A stretch of DNA of 64,000 bases, from the NCBI GenBank assembly GCA_018267365.1, contig JAFDYQ010000016.1:27293-91292 (forward strand). Direction: 5' to 3'. Numbering within the stretch: position 1 is the first letter of the stretch; each line of letters opens with the position of its first letter. The DNA comes from Bacteroidota bacterium. GTDB lineage: Bacteria; Bacteroidota; Bacteroidia; Chitinophagales; LD1. This document shows positions 59,607-64,000 of this stretch, in pieces. Below the pieces are notes generated by a model. It worked only from the letters and a program-made list of their open reading frames with translations. It ran no database searches and was not told where the DNA came from. The position numbers were made by a program, and so were the translations under genes.

Positions 59607-60448
59607 TGAGGCAGATGATACATAGGATGGTAGCCGGGGCCGTGCGCAGAGCAGGTGGATATGCTATGTCACTTCGTCACTCCGTCACTCCGTCACTCCT
59701 GTCTTTTTCATCTCGTCACCTCGTCATCTCGTCACTGCTACTCCTCCTCACCTGGACGACCTCTGCCCAGGAAGAACGCACCCTCACCCGCGACGGCAAT
59801 AAGCTCTTCGCCAAAGGAAAGTATGCCGATGCAGAAGCCTCTTACAAAAAGGCGCTGGAGAAAAAGAACAACTTTCCCGAGGCGATCTTCAATCTGGGCG
59901 ATGCCATCTACAAGCAGAAACGCTATGACGATGCCGTAGCGCAGTTTGAGCTCTTTGCCAAAACATCCAAAGACCCGCACCAAAAAGCGCAAGCGTATCA
60001 CAATCTCGGCAATGCACAGCTGGACAAAGAAGAGTACGAGAAAGCTGTGGACGCCTACAAGCAGGCGCTGAAGCTGAACCCTAACGACCGTGATACACGG
60101 TACAACCTGGCTTACGCAAATGCGAAACTCCGCCGCCAGCAGCAGCAAAACCAGCAGAACAAAAACAACAAGAACAAAGACAATAAGGACCAGAAGGACA
60201 AAGACAAAAAAGACCAGGGCAAAGGCGATAAGGATAAAAAAGACGACAAGGGTCAGAAAGACAAAGACCAGCAGGGCAATGGAGACAAGGATAAACCACA
60301 GCCTAAGCCGGGCCAGGAACCAAAGCTCACCAAAGAGCAAGCCGAAAAACTACTCGAAGCCCTGAAAGCCGAAGAACAAAAGGCACAAGACAAGATGCAA
60401 AAGAAGGCCGCCAAGCCCGTAGACGTCCAGATCGAGAAGGACTGGTAA
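59603..60448 (+). CDS. batC: BatC: periplasmic TPR protein
   Basis: 281 aa from the ATG that overlaps the batB stop. A long basic N-terminus (about 1-30) with repeat-derived SLRHSVTPSLLSFSSRHLVI precedes the signal helix SSLLLLLTWTTSAQ. The mature part has three or four TPR units (GNKLFAKGKYADAEASYKKAL, NLGDAIYKQKRYDDAVAQFE, NLGNAQLDKEEYEKAVDAYK; about 65-170), then a Gln/Asn/Lys/Asp-rich linker (about 178-235) and a short helical end. It would scaffold the Bat complex in the periplasm. The extra N-terminus may come from inserted repeats (59675-59735). Confidence 0.85.
   Translation: MMRQMIHRMVAGAVRRAGGYAMSLRHSVTPSLLSFSSRHLVISSLLLLLTWTTSAQEERTLTRDGNKLFAKGKYADAEASYKKALEKKNNFPEAIFNLGDAIYKQKRYDDAVAQFELFAKTSKDPHQKAQAYHNLGNAQLDKEEYEKAVDAYKQALKLNPNDRDTRYNLAYANAKLRRQQQQNQQNKNNKNKDNKDQKDKDKKDQGKGDKDKKDDKGQKDKDQQGNGDKDKPQPKPGQEPKLTKEQAEKLLEALKAEEQKAQDKMQKKAAKPVDVQIEKDW
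59675..59735. repeat. Octamer tandem repeats within the batC signal-peptide region
   Basis: CGTCACTC repeated three times exactly (59675-59698), then CTCGTCAC, CTCGTCAT, CTCGTCAC (59712-59735). The units are alike; they encode the basic and hydroxyl-rich residues before the signal helix. Confidence 0.7.
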
Positions 60449-60473
60449 GTCTGTTTTTGTCATCCTGTATTTT

Positions 60474-60859
60474 GTCATCCTGATCCGCCCCGGCGGAGAA
60501 GGATCTATACTCCCCGTGAATGAGACCTATAGGAACACATAACTACTATACCTACATCCTCACCAATCGTCAGCGATCTGTGCTCTACATAGGCGTGACC
60601 AATGACCTAGTCGGTAGAGTAGACAAGCACAAGAAAGGAGAAGGTGGTGTGTTTACCAAAAGGTATCAGTGCCATTTCCTTGTCTACGATGAGCGGTATC
60701 AGTACATTGACCATGCTATAGCAAGAGAGAAAGAGTTTAAGGGTTGGACGCGTAGGAAGAAGGATATTCTCATTATGGAGATGAACCGGGATTGGCGCTT
60801 TCTTGATCCTGAGGTCGACTGATAGCAGGTATAGATCCATCGCTATCGCTCAGGATGAC
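60474..60859. mobile_element. Inverted-repeat-flanked unit carrying a GIY-YIG gene between batC and batD
   Basis: Left arm GTCATCCTGA (60474-60483) and GGATCTATAC (60501-60510); right arm GTATAGATCC (60829-60838) and TCAGGATGAC (60850-60859). Both pairs are perfect 10-bp inverted repeats in mirror order, enclosing one small gene. No transposase is seen. The wording is that of repeats scattered in many Bacteroidota genomes. Confidence 0.65.
60520..60822 (+). CDS. GIY-YIG nuclease-domain protein (UPF0213/UvrC-like single domain)
   Basis: 100 aa. The signature YYTYILTNRQRSVLYIGVTN contains the GIY-YIG-type pair (Y-T-Y and Y-I-G), then R33 in LVGRVDKHKKGEGGVFTKRY and Glu in REKEFKGWTRRKK. Single-domain GIY-YIG proteins cut DNA or act in mobility of introns and repeats. 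In this unit flanked by inverted repeats it could make the unit mobile by itself, unlike the four-helix gene in the other unit. It is the only gene between batC and batD. Confidence 0.85.
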   Translation: MRPIGTHNYYTYILTNRQRSVLYIGVTNDLVGRVDKHKKGEGGVFTKRYQCHFLVYDERYQYIDHAIAREKEFKGWTRRKKDILIMEMNRDWRFLDPEVD

Positions 60860-60901
60860 AAGGGCCACTTGTCAAAAATCCTTAACAATCCCCCCTCTCT
60901 C

Positions 60902-60932
60902 TTGAGTTTTATCTATCCTTACTTCAATTTTG
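60902..60932 (+). promoter_or_regulatory. Possible promoter for batD
   Basis: TTG (60902-60904), 20 nt, then CAATTTTG (60925-60932), close to TAnnTTTG, 4 nt before the GTG start at 60937. The spacing fits, but the start would be almost leaderless. The inserted unit may have made an internal promoter necessary. Confidence 0.35.
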
Positions 60933-60936
60933 CATT

Positions 60937-62835
60937 GTGAAAGATAGCCGCCACATAGGATACAGAGCCCCGCTACTACTAGCCCTGCTGGTATCAGTCA
61001 CCCTGAGCCTCTCGGCACAGGTGCGCTTCTCCGCATCCGCACCCGCATCTGTCGGCATCAATCAGAACTTTCAGGTAGACTACACCGTGGAGAATGGCAG
61101 CGCCAAAACTATCGATCCCGGTATCGGCAGTGACTTTCAGATACTCAGCGGGCCCAACCCTACGCAGCAGGTGCAGATCATGAATGGCCACATGAGCCAG
61201 TCCGTGATATACTCCTACATCGTACACCCAAAGAAGGAAGGCGTTTTCAAAATAGGTAGGGGTAAGGCCAGCATAGAGGGCGTCTCTATGGAGTCCAATG
61301 AACTGACCATCACCGTGACCGGCCCCGTACAGCAGCAGGCTCGCCACCGCCGCGATCCTTTCAATCCCTTTGACGATGACGACGATCCCTTTGCAGCCAT
61401 GCAGCAGCAGATGCAGCAACAGATGCAGCAAGCACAGCAGCAGCCACAGCAGCAGCCGAAGTCAAACGCCGATCTCGATAAAGCTATCCGAGACAATGTG
61501 ATCGTGCGCATGGAGACCGATCGCAATGATGTCTATATAGGCGAGCGGATCTCAGCTACGATCAAGATCTACTTTAAGATGAATATCGGCAATGTCTCTC
61601 CTACCAAGGCGCCTTCCTTTGATGGATTCTGGAGCCAGGAGGTGATGAATAATAAGCAGATCAAAGAGCATATTGAGACCTACAACGGTCAGAAGTATTA
61701 CGCCGCAGACCTGATCCGGTACAATCTCTATCCGCAGCGCGCAGGGGCTCTGCAGATCACCCCTGCCGAGCTCAATATGATCGTGCAGGCAGAGGTGGGA
61801 CGCTCCTTCTGGGGGCCTCAGTATGCCAATGTACCATACAAGACCTCCAGCAACGCTGTCACCGTCCATGTGAAGGACGTACCTGCAGCGGGCAAACCTG
61901 CCGACTACAATGGTGCTGTAGGCAAGTTCAAGTACGAGGTCAAACTGTCTTCTGCCGAGGGCAAGACCGATGATGCGCTCACATATACGGTGAGGATCAG
62001 CGGCGTGGGCAATCTCAAGACGATCGAGCTGCCAAAACCGCAGTTTCCCGACGGCTTTGAGACCTTTGACCCTAAGGTAAAAGATGATGTGACCAATACC
62101 GATGCCGGCATGAGTGGCAGCATACAGTATGACTACCTCATCATCCCACACCAGCCGGGAGATTTCAAGATCGCCGGTTCGTCTTTCTCCTTCTTCGATC
62201 CGGGTGCCGGCAAATATTTCACACAAACCTCGCCGGAACTGGCACTGAAGATCACCGGTGCCCCATCTCAGAATCCCAACACCGGCACAGCCATGGTGAG
62301 CAAGGAGGATGTCGCTGCTCTGCACTCTGATATCCGCTTTATCAAGACCAAAGCGGAACTTGTCCGTGAGCAAAAGCCGTTCTTTGGTTCGGTAGGATTC
62401 TTTGGCCTCGTAGGCACGCCGTTCTTTGCCTTTATCGGACTGCTCTTTGTGCGCCGCCGCACTGAGGACCTCGCCGCGGACATCGTAGGTGCTAAGCGCC
62501 GCCGTGCCACCAGACTGGCCCGGAAGCGCCTCTCTACCGCAGATAAGCATCTGATCAAAGGCAATAAAGAGGCCTTCTATGATGAGGTCAGCCGGGCTAT
62601 CTGGGGCTATCTGGGAGACAAGCTGAACATAGACCAATCGCAGCTATCTAAAGATAATGTGGAGGGAAAGCTGCTGGCCAAAAACGTGAAAGCAGACACC
62701 ATTGCCAAACTCAAAAACCTCATACACACCTGCGAGCTCGCACTCTACTCACCGGTAGGTGCAGGCGATGAGATGAAGCAAAACTACAACGCAGCCATAG
62801 AGCTCATAGCAGACCTGGAGGACGAGATCAAATGA
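60937..62835 (+). CDS. batD: BatD: outer-membrane/periplasmic oxidative-stress protein
   Basis: 632 aa from a GTG. Signal peptide about residues 1-27 (RAPLLLALLVSVTLSLSAQ). Several beta-sandwich repeats follow; between the first and the second is a Gln/Met-rich linker (residues about 150-180). Near residue 490 a membrane helix (FGLVGTPFFAFIGLLFV) precedes a cytoplasmic helical end containing KRLSTADKHLIKGNKEAFYDEV. This is the BatD layout, with most of the protein in the periplasm and the tail inside. It starts 78 bp after the GIY-YIG unit and overlaps batE by 4 nt (ATGA). Confidence 0.9.
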   Translation: MKDSRHIGYRAPLLLALLVSVTLSLSAQVRFSASAPASVGINQNFQVDYTVENGSAKTIDPGIGSDFQILSGPNPTQQVQIMNGHMSQSVIYSYIVHPKKEGVFKIGRGKASIEGVSMESNELTITVTGPVQQQARHRRDPFNPFDDDDDPFAAMQQQMQQQMQQAQQQPQQQPKSNADLDKAIRDNVIVRMETDRNDVYIGERISATIKIYFKMNIGNVSPTKAPSFDGFWSQEVMNNKQIKEHIETYNGQKYYAADLIRYNLYPQRAGALQITPAELNMIVQAEVGRSFWGPQYANVPYKTSSNAVTVHVKDVPAAGKPADYNGAVGKFKYEVKLSSAEGKTDDALTYTVRISGVGNLKTIELPKPQFPDGFETFDPKVKDDVTNTDAGMSGSIQYDYLIIPHQPGDFKIAGSSFSFFDPGAGKYFTQTSPELALKITGAPSQNPNTGTAMVSKEDVAALHSDIRFIKTKAELVREQKPFFGSVGFFGLVGTPFFAFIGLLFVRRRTEDLAADIVGAKRRRATRLARKRLSTADKHLIKGNKEAFYDEVSRAIWGYLGDKLNIDQSQLSKDNVEGKLLAKNVKADTIAKLKNLIHTCELALYSPVGAGDEMKQNYNAAIELIADLEDEIK

Positions 62836-63626
62836 CACCAGCAGCTACTTATACAGACGGACCGTCATGGTCGCTGACACGCATCGTGCTGGTACTGCTC
62901 TGCGCACTGGGTCTCGGCAGCGGGCTTCATGCAGAGACCTCAGCGCAGCTCTTTGACGCGGCCAATACTGCCTACAAAAACAAAGACTATGATCTCGCCA
63001 TAGCCGGTTATGACAAGCTGCTCTCTCAGGGTTACAAGACTGCAGAGACATATTATAACCTCGGAGATGCTTTCTACAAAAAAGACTCCATAGGTCAGGC
63101 CATCCTCTGCTATGAGCGCGCACTGCGCCTCGCTCCCGGCGATGAGGATATCACCTTCAATCTCAAACTGGCCAATCAGAAGACCGTAGACCGCCTCATC
63201 CCTGTGCCGCAGCTCGCCATCGTGCAGCGCTGGGACCACTTCGTAGAGGCGCGCTCATCCCGTACCTGGAGCATTCTCGCAGGTGTCTGCGTTTGGCTGG
63301 CGCTGGCAGGTTTTGCGGCTTACCTGTTTGTACAGAGTATCCGCAGGCTGGGCTTCTACTTTGGTGTCGTGCTGCTGCTCTGCGCGGGCTTCTTCGGCTC
63401 GCTCGCGTGGTCACAGTCACATGCAGAGACGGGCGCAGACCAGGCCATCCTCACTACTGACAATGCCTACATCAAGAGCGCACCTGATGCCTCATCCACA
63501 GATCTCTTTATGATCCACGAGGGCATCAAGCTCCGCATACTCGACCACGTAGGCGAATGGTCCAAAGTGCGCCTCGCTGATGGCAAAGTCGGCTGGGTAC
63601 AGCAGGCTACATATACAGTGATCTGA
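62832..63626 (+). CDS. batE: BatE: TPR and SH3-like protein
   Basis: 264 aa. A signal peptide or anchor (about 15-36, LTRIVLVLLCALGLGSGLHA), three TPR units (NTAYKNKDYDLAIAGYDKLL, NLGDAFYKKDSIGQAILCYE, about 45-125), two membrane helices (about 150-170 and 177-195, ending GFFGSLAW) and a C-terminal SH3-like part with VRLADGKVGWVQQATYTVI. This is the usual BatE. It is the last gene of the operon; no terminator hairpin was recognised downstream. Confidence 0.85.
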   Translation: MTPAATYTDGPSWSLTRIVLVLLCALGLGSGLHAETSAQLFDAANTAYKNKDYDLAIAGYDKLLSQGYKTAETYYNLGDAFYKKDSIGQAILCYERALRLAPGDEDITFNLKLANQKTVDRLIPVPQLAIVQRWDHFVEARSSRTWSILAGVCVWLALAGFAAYLFVQSIRRLGFYFGVVLLLCAGFFGSLAWSQSHAETGADQAILTTDNAYIKSAPDASSTDLFMIHEGIKLRILDHVGEWSKVRLADGKVGWVQQATYTVI

Positions 63627-64000
63627 CGCCATATTCAAGTGGCTATTTTCACCTCTCCGGGCCTTTTTGCTTCACTCACTTTCTTATCTCCTTTTGCATT
63701 CCGTCCTTCGTCTTTCGCCCTTCCCCTTGTTGTGTTATCTCTCGTCTCAAGTCCCTTATCTCTTGTCGCTTCTTCGTGTGAATAATTCCCTTACTCCCTT
63801 TCGCCTTTGTGAACATTTCCGCCGAAAAAAGACGCAGCCTTTGCACACCTTTGCACCATCACCACGCAGTCATTCATCACTGCCTTTACCTATGGATCTC
63901 TCCGTGGTTACTTGTAATTTGTATTCATTCTGAGTTATTCATAGCATTCAGTAAATTCTGATTCAGACGTTGCATTAGCCCTCTCCTTCGGAGAACTTGT
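63627..64000. other. Non-coding end of the window, pyrimidine-rich low-complexity repeats
   Basis: No gene is supported in 374 bp. From about 63695 to 63770 the sequence is a chain of short CGTCCTTCGTC / TTTCGCC / TATCTCTCGTC-like units, the same style as the arms around the four-helix gene. A host gene may begin beyond the right edge. Confidence 0.5.

Noticed and set aside
59675..59735. CRISPR-like short repeats
   Set aside because: The units are 8-bp tandem repeats without spacers and lie within a coding region; no cas genes in the window.
61552..62637. Minus-strand ORF of 361 aa opposite batD
   Set aside because: Antisense shadow of a clear bat gene; no family sequence.

Overview
The window looks like a chromosomal segment of a Bacteroidota bacterium, possibly of the Chitinophagales. 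This rests on the complete BatABCDE-type operon with MoxR and DUF58 partners, weak or absent Shine-Dalgarno sequences, several upstream sites close to the Bacteroidota promoter (TTTG about 20 bp ahead of TAnnTTTG), and a Bacteroidota-type tyrosine integrase. The assignment is inference; no rRNA is present.

Positions 1-36452 hold one dense accessory biosynthetic region. From left to right: the start of a multi-span membrane protein; a minus-strand set (class III aminotransferase, SGNH hydrolase-like protein, arylsulfotransferase-like lipoprotein, GT-C-like membrane protein, radical SAM/SPASM enzyme); a plus-strand set (Asp/Asn-hydroxylase-like oxygenase, three B12-binding-type radical SAM proteins, a polytopic membrane protein); a histidine-box desaturase; a Gfo/Idh plus GT2 pair; a ten-gene minus-strand operon (27792 down to 17671) with seven PhyH-type oxygenase genes (eight domains), a second Gfo/Idh plus GT2 pair and an ABC-2 permease; a four-gene plus-strand operon (methyltransferase, UbiA prenyltransferase, GT8/GT32-like fusion, radical SAM) and two further radical SAM genes converging on it. 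The mix suggests a heavily oxidised, glycosylated, possibly prenyl-linked and exported product. No nucleotide-sugar supply genes, polymerase, or ABC ATPase were seen, so the product is unknown.

Positions 36555-48031 are an AT-richer integrated element of about 11.5 kb. It is bounded by an exact 14-bp copy of the tRNA-Phe 3' end. It carries an integrase with repeated arm-like sites at both ends, a gpII/X-type replication protein, two excisionase-like HTH proteins, an IS1595-like zinc-ribbon protein, and a compact five-gene operon: AlkB-type dioxygenase, compact SF1 ATPase/helicase, a 583-aa protein of no family I recognise, a helical/methyltransferase protein, and an ADP-ribosyltransferase-like protein. 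That operon is the best candidate here for an undescribed defence or nucleic-acid modification system. The element also seems to have brought a replacement terminator for the tRNA, leaving the native one at the far end.

Positions 48020-64000 are mostly core genome: tRNA-Phe, a DUF167 protein, a NamZ/DUF1343 protein, a secreted protein, an MsbA-like ABC exporter, a ParE-type toxin-antitoxin pair, then the moxR-DUF58-batABCDE operon. The bat operon has been invaded by small repeats: a perfect 28-bp palindrome and tandem octamers inside two signal-peptide coding regions, and two inverted-repeat-flanked units carrying single small genes (a four-helix-bundle protein and a GIY-YIG nuclease).
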